Counted from the stretch's first letter, positions 52,827 to 63,404 are shown. The stretch is 64,000 bases of DNA from G965207335 sp965207335 (GCA_965207335.1 OZ242267.1:372001-436000), one strand, 5' to 3'. Notes: a model not told the origin generated them from the letters alone. Translations and numbers: made by a program.

Positions 52827-53549
52827 TTGTTATTTAAAAAATCTATACCATTGTATGTTCAAATTAAAGAATTACTAATCAATAAAATAAATAATAAAGA
52901 ATGGTTACCTGGAGATATAATTCTAAGTGAAACAACTATTGCTAAAAACTTAAATGTAAGTCTTGGAACTGTTCGTAAAGCAATAATGGATCTTGTAGAT
53001 AATAATGTTTTAAATAGAAAACAAGGTAAAGGAACTTTTGTTGCAATACATGATGTGCATAGAGCATTATTTCATTTTTTCAATATTGTTAATAATAATG
53101 GTAATAAAAACATACCTCATAGCAATATAATATCTTTTACTAAAAGAAACTCAAAAAAAATAGAAGCTAAAAATCTCAACCTAAAAACAAATGAAAAGAT
53201 TATATGTATTAAAAGAACCAGAGAACTTGATGGTAAAATAGTTATATTAGAGCAAATAATTCTTGCAGATAAAATTTTTTCTTTGCTTACTAAAAAAAAT
53301 AAAAAAGAATTACCTAATACGCTTTATGAACTATATGAAAGTCACTTTGGTATAACAATACATAGTGCTAAAGAAAAAATTAGTGCTACTACTGCTTCTT
53401 TGCAAGAAGCAAAAATACTAAATATAAAAGAAAACCACCCATTACTTAGAATTGAAAGACTAGCACAAACATTAGATAAAAAACCAATAGAGTTTCGTAT
53501 TACTAAATGTAATACTAGTAATTACTTTTATGAAAACACAGTTTTATAA
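52827..53549 (+). CDS. GntR/HutC-family transcriptional regulator
   Basis: This 240-residue repressor-type protein has a winged HTH (residues 5-70: IPLYVQIKELLINKI, then LNVSLGTVRKAIMDLV and RKQGKGTFVA) and a C-terminal UTRA ligand domain (~90-235). Translation starts at TTG, placed by a GGAGA ribosome site at 52816-52820. It is divergent from suyA and is probably the local regulator (HpsR-like by position). It looks intact while its target genes decay. Confidence 0.85.
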   Translation: MLFKKSIPLYVQIKELLINKINNKEWLPGDIILSETTIAKNLNVSLGTVRKAIMDLVDNNVLNRKQGKGTFVAIHDVHRALFHFFNIVNNNGNKNIPHSNIISFTKRNSKKIEAKNLNLKTNEKIICIKRTRELDGKIVILEQIILADKIFSLLTKKNKKELPNTLYELYESHFGITIHSAKEKISATTASLQEAKILNIKENHPLLRIERLAQTLDKKPIEFRITKCNTSNYFYENTVL

Positions 53550-53650
53550 TATCTGTTTTAGTTAAAAAGACATAATACATTCTATAAAACTAAAAAAATA
53601 CAGTATATTTAAAGATTAAGCAAGGTTAATATTAAACAAACATTCTTAAT

Positions 53651-55093
53651 TTATCCTAAGGCATTCTTAACCATTTGTGCGTATTCTTTATCTGCTTTAT
53701 TAAATTGAGCTAACATTATTTGTTGTATAGTAGTGTTTGCATTAACTAGGCCAGCAGCAATATTACCTGCTAATTGCTGTTTTTGTTTATCGCTCATAAG
53801 TCTAAATAAATTACCAGCCTGAGTATAATTATCTTCATCTGTGCTATCGTATGCTTTTATCCAAGCATCTTTTAATACTGGCATAGGAGGTTCTGCTACT
53901 GATGGCTGTGGTATTGGTGCTGTTTTATCATAATTAGGATAAAAATTAGGGGTTTGGTTTTGGGTATTATTAATAGGACAAGCACCAGCCATAGCACCGT
54001 CCCGCTGATAATGGTTAACAGGGCATTTAGGGTAATTTACTGGTAGTAAGTTTGCATTAACGCCAACACGATAACGATGAGCATCTTGATAGGCAAGCAA
54101 CCTAGCTTGAAACATTTTATCGGGTGATGCACCTATTCCACTTACTAAATTACTAGGGGCAAAACACGATTGTTCTACTTCAGCAAAATAATTATCAACA
54201 TTACGATTTAATTGTAGTTGTCCTATTTCAATTAATGGATAATCTTTATGAGGCCAAATTTTTGTTAAGTCAAATGGGTTTATGGCATAAGTTTTTGCAT
54301 CTGCTTCTGGCATAATTTGCAAGCAAACCCGCCAACTTGGAAAATCACTATTTTCAATAGCTTGTACTAAATCTTGCTGTGCTCCAAATGCTGGCATTTT
54401 TGCTGCTTCATCGTCTGTTAAATTTCTAATGCCTTGATTAGTTTTTAAATGCCATTTAATCCAATATCTATCGCCTTTATTATTGTAAAAACTAAATGTA
54501 TGTGAGCCAAAACCATGCATATGACGATAAGAAAGTGGAATACCTCTATCAGACATTAATATTGTTATTTGATGTAAAGATTGTGGATTATTTGCCCAAA
54601 ATTCATAAGCATTTGCTGGGTTTGGTAGGTTTGTTTTTGGGTCTTTTTTTTGTGAATGAATAAAATCAGGAAATTTAATGCCATCTCTTAAAAAAAATAC
54701 TGGGGTGTTATTGCCAACTAAGTCAAAATTGCCTTCTTTGGTGTAAAATTTAATTGCAAAACCTCTTGGGTCTCTGGCATAGTCTGAGGAATCTTGTCCG
54801 CCACCTACTGTTGAAAAACGGATAAATACTTGGGTTTTCTCACCTTTGGTTTGTAAAAAATCTGCTATGGTGTAATCTTGCAAACTTTTACTAAGCTTAA
54901 ATACCCCATAAGCACCTGTTCCTCTTGCATGCACTACCCTTTCAGGAATACGCTCTCTATTAAAATGTGCTAATTTTTCAAATACCTGATGATTGTCAAA
55001 TGTTAATGGTCCTTTATTCCCAACAGTAATACTGTTATTATCATCTGCAATAGTTTGTCCTGTACTTGTTGTTAGTAGTGTTTTTTTAGTCAT
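53651..55093 (-). CDS. katA: Monofunctional heme catalase
   Basis: This 480-residue small-subunit catalase disproportionates hydrogen peroxide. The active-site segment is RIPERVVHARGTGAYGVF with the distal His. The NADPH/core region includes FIRFSTVGGGQDSSDYARDP and RGFAIKFYTKEGNFDLVGNN. The proximal heme Tyr is in RLLAYQDAHRYRVG. Length is that of clade 3 catalases. It is monocistronic. Confidence 0.96.
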   Translation of the reverse strand: MTKKTLLTTSTGQTIADDNNSITVGNKGPLTFDNHQVFEKLAHFNRERIPERVVHARGTGAYGVFKLSKSLQDYTIADFLQTKGEKTQVFIRFSTVGGGQDSSDYARDPRGFAIKFYTKEGNFDLVGNNTPVFFLRDGIKFPDFIHSQKKDPKTNLPNPANAYEFWANNPQSLHQITILMSDRGIPLSYRHMHGFGSHTFSFYNNKGDRYWIKWHLKTNQGIRNLTDDEAAKMPAFGAQQDLVQAIENSDFPSWRVCLQIMPEADAKTYAINPFDLTKIWPHKDYPLIEIGQLQLNRNVDNYFAEVEQSCFAPSNLVSGIGASPDKMFQARLLAYQDAHRYRVGVNANLLPVNYPKCPVNHYQRDGAMAGACPINNTQNQTPNFYPNYDKTAPIPQPSVAEPPMPVLKDAWIKAYDSTDEDNYTQAGNLFRLMSDKQKQQLAGNIAAGLVNANTTIQQIMLAQFNKADKEYAQMVKNALG

Positions 55094-55256
55094 AATGTAC
55101 TCTTAAATAATAATAATTTTGCTATATACTACTTATTTAATACTTAATATTTTTTGTAGTATAGTAGTCTAAGAGCTAAATTATCTAAAAATGGATTATA
55201 TAAAAATAAATGTAACTCTAGCCTTAGTTAATTTTACTTCAATTTGTGTTAAATCA

Positions 55257-58200
55257 TCAATCATTTACAGTTTTACGGTTAAAAATATTTTGAAACCATT
55301 CCACTATTTCTAAATTTATTAGATATAAAGCTGGCATAAAAATCAAAGTCATAACCGTACCAAATAACAAACCATAGCCTAGTGCTAATGCCATAGGTTG
55401 TAATAAAAAGTCTGTCCCTCCTATGCCATAAGATAATGGCAAAACCCCAGCCAAGGTAGTTAAAGTAGTTAATATTACTGCCCTTAATCTATCTCTGGCA
55501 CCTTTTGCTATCCATTTTATTCTAGTTGTTAAATTCTCAACTCTATTTTGTTGTTTTTGTAAAAAATTGAGATGACTAATCAATATTAAAGCATCATTTA
55601 CCACAACACCGACCAAAGCTAAACTACCTAACATAGTAAAAAAACTAATAGGTTGGTTGTGTAAATAAAATGCAAATATAACCCCAACTATTGCTAATGG
55701 AATGGAAAAAATAACCATAAGTGGCTGGGTATAAGAATTAAATAATAGCATTAACAGTAAAAATATCCCAATAACTGATAACAAAAATGCCTTAATAAAA
55801 CTTTGAATTGATTTTATTGTCTCGTCAGATCCTCCACCTAATATGTATCTAACTTTTGGATAGTTTGTTGCTAAGTTTAGTTGTGCTAATGCTTCTTCTA
55901 TAATTGAACCTGCACTGTTTTTTGTGTCATCAACACTGCCTGTTATAGTAATAGATCTATCGCCATTATAATGATTATAATCACTTTCGCCAGTAATATA
56001 TTCTAGTTTAGCAAACTGAGTTATGGGTATTAATAGTTTACTTTTATTTGGAATCTTCAATTTACTTATATCTGCTTTTAATTTATTATTATCACTTAAA
56101 TAAACTTGTAATGGTACATCATCACTACCTAGTCTAATAACATCTGCTTCAATGCCATTTAAACTAGCTCTAATATAATTATTAATGGTGTTAATATTTA
56201 AATCATATTCAGCAATAGCATCAAAATCTAAATTAATAACTATGCGTTTTTTACCAAGTTCATCATCTCTATCTAAACCATTAAAACCGTCAATACTTGT
56301 GAGAATATTTACTAATTTATTGCTAGCTTGTTTTCTTTGTTCGTCGTCTTCACTAACTAAATATATTTCTATATCTTTTCCAACTCTTGGACCTGGTTTT
56401 TTAGTATAAAACCTAATTTTAGCACCATCAATTTTTTTAATAGCTTGTTCAAGTTTATTTTGAATATCTCTGCCCGATAATTTTCTTGATGCCGCTGGAA
56501 TTAACGATATTTCTAAACGAGCAATATGATTAAAGCGTTTACCTATCTCACTTGATACAGAATCTAAATTTTCCCCTACTATATTAAAAATTACTTGTTC
56601 TAATTCTATAACTTTTTGTTCTGTATATTGCAAGGAACTACCAACTGCAACCTCTAATCTAGTATTAATCTTATCAGCACCAACTTCTGGGAATAAACTA
56701 AATTTCATACTAGATGCTACCCAAAGACTAAAAACAAATATTAATATAAAAAACACTATAACTAAATACCTAAACCTTAGTAAAGTATGGCTAATTTTTT
56801 CAAACCAATTTTCAAAATATAAAAACCAAGCTCTTTCTTTTACTACTTTATTGCTAGTTAAATGAGCAGGCAAGGCAATAAATATCTCAAAAAACGATAT
56901 TATCAAAGCAAAAATAACTACCACAGGCATAACATAAATAAATTTACCCATTATTCCTGTCATTAAAAACATAGATGAAAATACTAATACTGTAGTAAGC
57001 ATAGTTATTACAACTGGTGATATAACTCTAATAAAACCTTTGATGGATGCTTCATGTTTATCTGGTATTCTTTGTTGATAGTAATTAATACTCTCAGCTA
57101 TTATGATACTATCATCCACTACTAAACCTAACACCAAAATAACCGCAGCTAATGATATAAGATTAATTGTTTCACCTGATATTTGCAATAAAATAACTAA
57201 ACCAAAAATTACAACAGGTAAACTAACTGCAACCCAAAATGCACTTCTTATTGACAAGAATGACCCTAAAACAATAAGTATTAATATCAAGCCAATAATG
57301 CCATTATTGGTTACTATGTCAAGACGATTTTTAACATGAAACGAGGCATCATCGGTATAAAATATATCTAAGCTAGATGGTAGATCTTTTTTTAATTCTG
57401 TTATTTTAGTTTTTATATTTTCTACTAATGTAATAATATCAGCACTATCTTGTTTTTTAACTCTTAATACAAAGCCTTTTTTGCCATTAACTCTGGTAAT
57501 ATAAGTTTCTTCTTCACTATCTAAGTATATATTTGCTACATCTTTTAATTTAACCTTAGGACCATCATAAGACGATAGTAACACTACCTCCCCTACTGAT
57601 TCTGGTTTTAAAAATTTTGCTAATACGACAAAGTTTCTTTCATCATTTAAAGACTCATTATGCCCTGCCGTATAACGAATATTACGAGCTTTTATTTTGC
57701 TTAGCACATCGTACAATGAAATTTTATATTTATTGAGTTTTTCTTTACTTAGATAAATTTTAACTTCTGGTTCTAAATAACCACTTTTATTAATGCTAGA
57801 TACACCTGGTATTTGAGATAATTGTTTTTCTAAATTATTGACTATAAAACGCATAGTGTCATAATCTGTTTTATTATCTACTAAATTTATTTGGATAATA
57901 TTACGGGTTATTTCAGCATCCTTGGCTATTGGAAGATTTTTTAAATCACTAGGTAAATCTCTAACTCTATTTACTGCATCTTTAACATCTTGCCTAGCCT
58001 TGTTTATATTTTTGACATCTGGGTCTAAATTAACCGTAATACGCATTGATCCTTCTCTGGAAACAGAAGTATAATAATCTATGCCCTGAACATTTTTTAG
58101 CTCCTTTTCTATGGGGTTTGTTATTGTTAGCTCTATGTCTTTAGGGGATGCCCCATAATGATTAGCACTGACTATCATTATGTCTAACTCAACATCTGGA

Positions 58201-58313
58201 AATCTATCTCTTTGTACTGCAAAAGATACAATAAAACCTATGAAAATAATACTAGAGGTAAAAACTAATGCTAGCTTTTTTTGCTTAACAAAAAATCCAA
58301 TTATTTTATCCAT
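55257..58313 (-). CDS. RND-family efflux pump inner-membrane subunit
   Basis: This 1018-residue AcrB/MdtB-type proton-driven exporter begins with one helix, then a large periplasmic porter domain (PDVELDIMIVSANHYGASPK). Helix 4 carries VLGLVVDDSIIIAE with the paired aspartates of the proton relay, and the second half repeats the fold (MLGSLALVGVVVNDALILIS). No membrane-fusion protein or TolC partner is adjacent. It overlaps the prlC stop by eight bases, an unusual pairing. Confidence 0.9.
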   Translation of the reverse strand: MDKIIGFFVKQKKLALVFTSSIIFIGFIVSFAVQRDRFPDVELDIMIVSANHYGASPKDIELTITNPIEKELKNVQGIDYYTSVSREGSMRITVNLDPDVKNINKARQDVKDAVNRVRDLPSDLKNLPIAKDAEITRNIIQINLVDNKTDYDTMRFIVNNLEKQLSQIPGVSSINKSGYLEPEVKIYLSKEKLNKYKISLYDVLSKIKARNIRYTAGHNESLNDERNFVVLAKFLKPESVGEVVLLSSYDGPKVKLKDVANIYLDSEEETYITRVNGKKGFVLRVKKQDSADIITLVENIKTKITELKKDLPSSLDIFYTDDASFHVKNRLDIVTNNGIIGLILILIVLGSFLSIRSAFWVAVSLPVVIFGLVILLQISGETINLISLAAVILVLGLVVDDSIIIAESINYYQQRIPDKHEASIKGFIRVISPVVITMLTTVLVFSSMFLMTGIMGKFIYVMPVVVIFALIISFFEIFIALPAHLTSNKVVKERAWFLYFENWFEKISHTLLRFRYLVIVFFILIFVFSLWVASSMKFSLFPEVGADKINTRLEVAVGSSLQYTEQKVIELEQVIFNIVGENLDSVSSEIGKRFNHIARLEISLIPAASRKLSGRDIQNKLEQAIKKIDGAKIRFYTKKPGPRVGKDIEIYLVSEDDEQRKQASNKLVNILTSIDGFNGLDRDDELGKKRIVINLDFDAIAEYDLNINTINNYIRASLNGIEADVIRLGSDDVPLQVYLSDNNKLKADISKLKIPNKSKLLIPITQFAKLEYITGESDYNHYNGDRSITITGSVDDTKNSAGSIIEEALAQLNLATNYPKVRYILGGGSDETIKSIQSFIKAFLLSVIGIFLLLMLLFNSYTQPLMVIFSIPLAIVGVIFAFYLHNQPISFFTMLGSLALVGVVVNDALILISHLNFLQKQQNRVENLTTRIKWIAKGARDRLRAVILTTLTTLAGVLPLSYGIGGTDFLLQPMALALGYGLLFGTVMTLIFMPALYLINLEIVEWFQNIFNRKTVND

Positions 58314-60255
58314 CGCAAATATTTCTAATTTTTAACAGTGATTTTACATTTGGCTCTTTGCCTCTAAATTTTATGTATTGTGCTAAAAAATCTAAACTAC
58401 CACCTACTGCTAAAATATTTTTACGAAAACTATTCATTACACTTTGGTTAAAAATACCTTGTGATTTTATATACAAAAATGCATCTGATGCTAAAACCTC
58501 AGCCCACAAATAACTATAATATCCAGAGGCATAACCACCGCCAAAGATATGGTTAAACGAATTTAAAAAACGATTATTATCAATAACAGGTATTAATGAG
58601 GTTTTTTTTCTAACCTCAGCTAACACGCTATAAGCATCTAAATTGCCTAAATGCACTTTTATGTCCCACAAGGCAAGTTCGCATTGCCTTAATAAAAATA
58701 ATGCTGATTGAAAGTTTTTTGACATTATTAGTTTTTGGTATAACTCATCGCTAAGTTTTTGTTTTGTTTGATAATGTTCTGCTATTAAATCAATAACTTC
58801 TCGCTCATAACAAAATAGCTCCATCATTTGACTAGGAAGCTCAACTCCGTCCCAAGGAACACCATTAATACCAGCAACACTAGGATATTTTGTCTCGGTT
58901 AATAAATGGTGCAATGCATGTCCAAACTCGTGAAATAAAGTAATTACTTCATCAAAATCAAATAATGCTGGTTTATTATTACTGGGTTTATTCAAATTAC
59001 AAACTACAAATGCTATGGGTATATTATCATCATATAAGCCCTGATAATCAGACATCCATGCCCCACCTCGTTTATTTTCTCTTGCATAAATATCTAAATA
59101 TATTTTACCAATCTCATTATTGTTGTTTGTTATACTTAATACCTTGACATCGCTACTATAACTAGACTCATCAATAATACTAACTTTAATATTATATAGC
59201 CGTTCAATAACACTAAAAAGACCTGATAAAACCTTGTATTCTGGGAAAAAAGGTAATAAATCTTCTTTTTTGAATTTGTATTTATGATTTTTTAACTTTT
59301 CGCTATAAAATGCCACATCCCAAGCCTGTAAATTTTTGCCTGCAAAATTGACTAATTCTTGCAACTCTTGTTTAGCTATTTTATGAGTTTTAGCAATAAT
59401 ATTATCTAAAAAATCAACAACTTTCTCTGGACTATGTACCATTTTCTTAGCTATAGATAGCTTAGCATAATTATCAAAATCTAATAATTTAGCCTTAGCA
59501 TTTCTAAGTGTTAAAATCTTTGTAATAATTGCTTTATTATCAAACTTGCAATCAGTAATACCAACATCAGATGCCCTACTAATATAGGCATTATAAACCT
59601 CTTCTCTTAGGGCTTCATTTTCTGCATAAGTCATAACATCTAAATAAATAGGTGCTTGTAAATTAATAATATATTTATTATCTTTACTTATTTTGTCTAA
59701 TGCTTGTTTAGGGTAGTTTTTGCCTAAGTCTTTTACTGACACCTCTTTTTGCCACTGCTTAGTTGATTGCAAAACATTTTTAGAAAATTTATTAGCCAAT
59801 AAACTTAATTCTTCATTGATATTTTCTAATGATTTAGCATCACTACTATTTAACTTCAAACCTGATAACTCAAAATCATGCAAAACATTTGCCAAAATAT
59901 ACTGTTTTTGCTCGTCTATACAGCTATTATTAAGATTAGAAAATGCCTTATATAATTTTTTATTAGTACTTATTTTGTGGCTGTATGTATTTAATATGGG
60001 TAGAGTTTTTTCGTATTCTATATTAAATTCCTCGCTAAAATTAACAGCATCAATATGAGAGTTAATGCTTATTTGTTTACCTAACTCAAAATCTGCTTTA
60101 TCTAGTGGTTTAAATACACTATCCCAGTCCTTTCCTTGTTGTGATTTTTTACTGGCATTTAATCCTATTTTTGTTAATTCTTGTACGCTTTTAACAATGT
60201 TTTTAGGGGTAAAATTTGGTGTAGTTAAGGGGTTTTTCATTATGTTGGTAGTCAT
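58306..60255 (-). CDS. prlC: Oligopeptidase A (M3 metallopeptidase)
   Basis: This 649-residue cytosolic zinc peptidase degrades short peptides such as cleaved signal peptides. The zinc site is TLFHEFGHALHHLLT; the third ligand and substrate region follow (GVPWDGVELPSQMMELF, with GGYASGYYSYLWAE nearer the end). E. coli PrlC is ~680 residues, so this is complete. The start could be five codons later (60240). Confidence 0.92.
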   Translation of the reverse strand: MTTNIMKNPLTTPNFTPKNIVKSVQELTKIGLNASKKSQQGKDWDSVFKPLDKADFELGKQISINSHIDAVNFSEEFNIEYEKTLPILNTYSHKISTNKKLYKAFSNLNNSCIDEQKQYILANVLHDFELSGLKLNSSDAKSLENINEELSLLANKFSKNVLQSTKQWQKEVSVKDLGKNYPKQALDKISKDNKYIINLQAPIYLDVMTYAENEALREEVYNAYISRASDVGITDCKFDNKAIITKILTLRNAKAKLLDFDNYAKLSIAKKMVHSPEKVVDFLDNIIAKTHKIAKQELQELVNFAGKNLQAWDVAFYSEKLKNHKYKFKKEDLLPFFPEYKVLSGLFSVIERLYNIKVSIIDESSYSSDVKVLSITNNNNEIGKIYLDIYARENKRGGAWMSDYQGLYDDNIPIAFVVCNLNKPSNNKPALFDFDEVITLFHEFGHALHHLLTETKYPSVAGINGVPWDGVELPSQMMELFCYEREVIDLIAEHYQTKQKLSDELYQKLIMSKNFQSALFLLRQCELALWDIKVHLGNLDAYSVLAEVRKKTSLIPVIDNNRFLNSFNHIFGGGYASGYYSYLWAEVLASDAFLYIKSQGIFNQSVMNSFRKNILAVGGSLDFLAQYIKFRGKEPNVKSLLKIRNICDG

Positions 60256-60256
60256 T

Positions 60257-61327
60257 TTAATTATTTTTTCTTTCCTGTTGTATGAATGTTAAACTTTCTC
60301 TAGATGTTTGTAAATTTGGGTGATTATCTGCTAGTGTTTTTTGTAATATATTAATGGCTTTAGTCATTAATAATTCTGCTTTATTAAACTTCTTAGTATT
60401 ATAATAAAGCATTGCTAGATTATTATAACTAGCTGCAGTATCAGGGTGGTTTTCGCCTAGTTGTTGCTCTCTAATTGTTAAGGCTTTTTTATGAAGTGGT
60501 AGTGCTTTATCGTATTCAGCCATTGAGCTATAAAGTTCTGCTAGATTATTATAACTAGCTGCAGTATTAGGGTGATTTTCGCCTAGTTTTTGCTCTCTAA
60601 TTGTTAAGGCTTTTTTATAAAGTGGTAGTGCTTTATTATAATCAGCCATTGAGTGATAAAGTGCTGCTATATTATTATAACTAGTTGCAGTATCAGGGTG
60701 GTTTTCGCCTAGTTGTTGCTCTCTAATTGTTAAGGCTTTTTTATAAAGTGGTAGTGCTTTATCGTATTCAGCCATTGAGTCATAAAGTCCTGCTAGATTA
60801 TTATAACTACTGCATTTTCGCCCCTAATTGAGCGATAAAGTTCTGCTAGATTATTATAACTAGTTGCAGTATTAGGGTGGTTTTCGCCTAATTGTTGCTT
60901 TTGAATTGCTAAGGCTTTTTATAAATAGGCAGTGCTTTATTATAATCACCCATTGAGTGATAAAGTTGAGTGCAGTAAAGTGCTCTCTAAGGCTAGTGGT
61001 ATTATTATAACTATAAAGTCTGCTAGATTATTATAACTATTTGCAGGGTGGTTTTCGCCTAGTTGTTGCTCTGTAATTGTTAAGGCTTTTTTATAAAATG
61101 GTAGTGCTTTATCGTATTCAGCCATTGAGTCATAAAGTGCTGCTAGATTATTATAACTAGTTGCAGTATTAGGGTGGTTTTCGCCTAGTTGTTGCTTGTA
61201 ATTGTTAAGGCTTTTTTATAAAGTGGTAGTGCTTTATTATTCAGCCATTGAGTCATAAAGTCCTGCTAGATTATTATTATGCAGTATAATCTTCGCCTAG
61301 TTGCTTCTAATTGTAACTCACCCATTA
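60257..61327 (-). pseudogene. Degraded kinesin-light-chain-type TPR array
   Basis: This continues the gene that starts at 62341. Units of 126 bases encode 42-residue TPRs (YDKALPLYKKALTIREQQLG, ENHPDTAASYNNLAMLY). From ~60780 to 61327 the units carry many small deletions (for example near 60810, 60960-61010 and 61275-61320), which destroy the frame. From 60775 to 60257 three to four units are clean again and end with AINILQKTLADNHPNLQTSR. This last frame is in register with the N-terminal part. Confidence 0.7.
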
Positions 61328-62341
61328 TTAGAGATAAAGTGCTGCTAGATTATTATAACTGCCTGCAGTATCAGGGTGGTTTTCGCCTAGTTGTTGCTCT
61401 CTAATTGTTAAGGCTTTTTTATAAAGTGGTAGTGCTTTATCGTAGTCAGCCATTGAGTCATAAAGTCCTGCTATATTATTATAACTAGTTGCAGTATTAA
61501 GGTGGTCTTCGCCTAGTTGTTGCTCTCTAATTGTTAAGGCTTTTTTATAAAGTGGTAGTGCTTTGTCGTATAAGCCTAGTTTATTAAAAATAATACCTAG
61601 TTGATTCAAATAATTATCATTTTCAGGTGCTAATTCAACTGCCTTTTGATATAAAGTTAAGGCTTTTTGATAATTAACTGCAGTTTCTGCAATACTACCT
61701 CGTAAATAATAAGTCTTAGCTACTTTATCAAGTGCTTGTTTGCCAATTTGTTCTAAAAGTTTATCGGCTTTATCGCTATTACCCTCATAAATAGCCTTTT
61801 CTGCTTGTTGTAATGATTGCTTATCAACATCATCTTTAAAACTTTGTAATTCAGCAATCTGTTCTTGTGTTTGCTCTTTATATTCTTGATAACTAACACC
61901 TTTATTGGCTAATTTTTCATTTAGAGTTTCTATCTCTTTTTCTAAATTTTTATACTCACTCTTTTCTTGTTTTGATTGTTCTTCTTTTTCTAATAAATTT
62001 TCTTTCAATGTTTCAATGTATTGATCTTGGCTTTTTATGTGTTTTTCTTGGCTTTCAACTAATTTTGAGTTATTACCAGTATTAATAATAGTATTAGAGC
62101 CAACAATATTAAAACTATCGCCTATTTGGTTTATTTCTATTTCTATTTTTATTTTTTCTAATTGACTTTTAAGATTAGGGTCATTTTCTAGTAATTCTGT
62201 TAACTCTTTTTCAAACTCAGGCTTATTATTTTTAAATTTTTCTCTTAATTGCTCAAACTTATCAGCCAATAAAAGTTTAACAGCATCATAACCAGCACCC
62301 CCAATTATTGCAGTTCCAATAACATATAGTAGTTCTTCCAT
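61328..62341 (-). CDS. TPR protein, N-terminal part of a larger repeat protein
   Basis: This 337-residue frame has an N-terminal segment with a possible membrane helix (LYVIGTAIIGGAGYDAVKLL), a short glycine-rich patch (GDSFNIVGSNTIINTGNN), a coiled coil (~100-190) rich in Glu, Lys and Gln, and then TPRs (from ~195), the last two of kinesin-light-chain type. It stops inside a repeat at ALYL. Such TPRs bind other proteins; the patch resembles linkers in NACHT/TPR conflict proteins, but this is weak. Function unknown. Confidence 0.65.
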   Translation of the reverse strand: MEELLYVIGTAIIGGAGYDAVKLLLADKFEQLREKFKNNKPEFEKELTELLENDPNLKSQLEKIKIEIEINQIGDSFNIVGSNTIINTGNNSKLVESQEKHIKSQDQYIETLKENLLEKEEQSKQEKSEYKNLEKEIETLNEKLANKGVSYQEYKEQTQEQIAELQSFKDDVDKQSLQQAEKAIYEGNSDKADKLLEQIGKQALDKVAKTYYLRGSIAETAVNYQKALTLYQKAVELAPENDNYLNQLGIIFNKLGLYDKALPLYKKALTIREQQLGEDHLNTATSYNNIAGLYDSMADYDKALPLYKKALTIREQQLGENHPDTAGSYNNLAALYL

Positions 62342-62388
62342 TATTGCTCCAAAATATTATTAATTGCATAACAATAAAAAACAACTCT

Positions 62389-62480
62389 TATACAGTAACT
62401 TAACAAGTTTTTTATTTAAAAAAATTATTTAACTTATATTTTATACTAAGCTAAAAATATGCACCAAAAAATATTATGCA
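62389..62480. repeat. Copy of the AT-rich intergenic repeat family
   Basis: CTTAACAAGTTTTTTATTTA, AAATTATTTAACTTATATTT and TATACTAAGC occur in the same order as in the other copies. It lies just upstream of the TPR gene and downstream of pyrF. Confidence 0.45.
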
Positions 62481-62526
62481 CATAATTCCTTTAAACCCCT
62501 AATTTTATACCTTAAATACGGTGGGT

Positions 62527-63237
62527 TTATTTAAAAATATCAGTAATAATTTTTTGAATATTAGTAGCTGCTAAATAAGGATTATCAGCATTTTTAATAG
62601 GTCTGCCTACTACTATATAATCAGAGCCATTTTTAAATGCTGTAGCTACATCAACAACTCGTTTTTGGTCATCATCTACATCATTTATAACAGGACGAAT
62701 TCCCGGTGTTAAAAGTATTAATTTATTATCTATAAACTCTCTTAAAAAAGGCACCTCTAAACCAGATGATACTACACCGTCACACCCTGCTTCAAATGCC
62801 CTTTTAGCCCTAGATATTACTAAATCTTTGACATTACAACTAAATCCTAAATCAGCTAAATCGCCATCGTCTAAACTAGTCAATGCTGTTACTGCAAGAA
62901 TTTTTAGTTTGCCTTTATTTTTAACAGCAGATTCCATAATTTTTTGATTGCCATGTACGGTTGCAAAAGTTGCACCATAATCTGCTAATCTAGCCACAGC
63001 CCTACCTACTGTTTCTGGCACATCAAAGAATTTTAAATCAACAAACACCTTTTTGTCATTATCAAGCAACCAAGTTAATAAATTAAAATACTCGCCTGTC
63101 ATTAACAATTCTAATCCAATTTTGTAAAAATTTACACTATTGCCTAGCACTGCAGTTAATTGTTTAGCAGAAGCAATATCAGGTACATCTAATGCAAAAA
63201 CTAATCTGTCTTTTGTTAATATGTTTTTAGTATTCAT
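62527..63237 (-). CDS. pyrF: Orotidine 5'-phosphate decarboxylase
   Basis: This 236-residue enzyme makes UMP in the last step of pyrimidine synthesis. It has RLVFALDVPDIASAK, the catalytic KVFVDLKFFDVPETVGRA (D-x-K-x-x-D), GCDGVVSSGLE and TPGIRPVINDVDDDQKRV, and the phosphate-binding YIVVGRPI. Length is normal. It stands alone. Confidence 0.96.
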   Translation of the reverse strand: MNTKNILTKDRLVFALDVPDIASAKQLTAVLGNSVNFYKIGLELLMTGEYFNLLTWLLDNDKKVFVDLKFFDVPETVGRAVARLADYGATFATVHGNQKIMESAVKNKGKLKILAVTALTSLDDGDLADLGFSCNVKDLVISRAKRAFEAGCDGVVSSGLEVPFLREFIDNKLILLTPGIRPVINDVDDDQKRVVDVATAFKNGSDYIVVGRPIKNADNPYLAATNIQKIITDIFK

Positions 63238-63404
63238 AATTTATGATAAAAATAGAATAAATCTAATTTTAGCTTTGTAAGTACTGTTTTTTATGTTTTT
63301 AAAAGCTAAAAAATTACAAAACTAATATCATTGTACAGAGGTATTTATGTGTGTAGTACTACTTTTTTAACTACGCTATTTTTTTTGCACAAATAAATAA
63401 ATAT

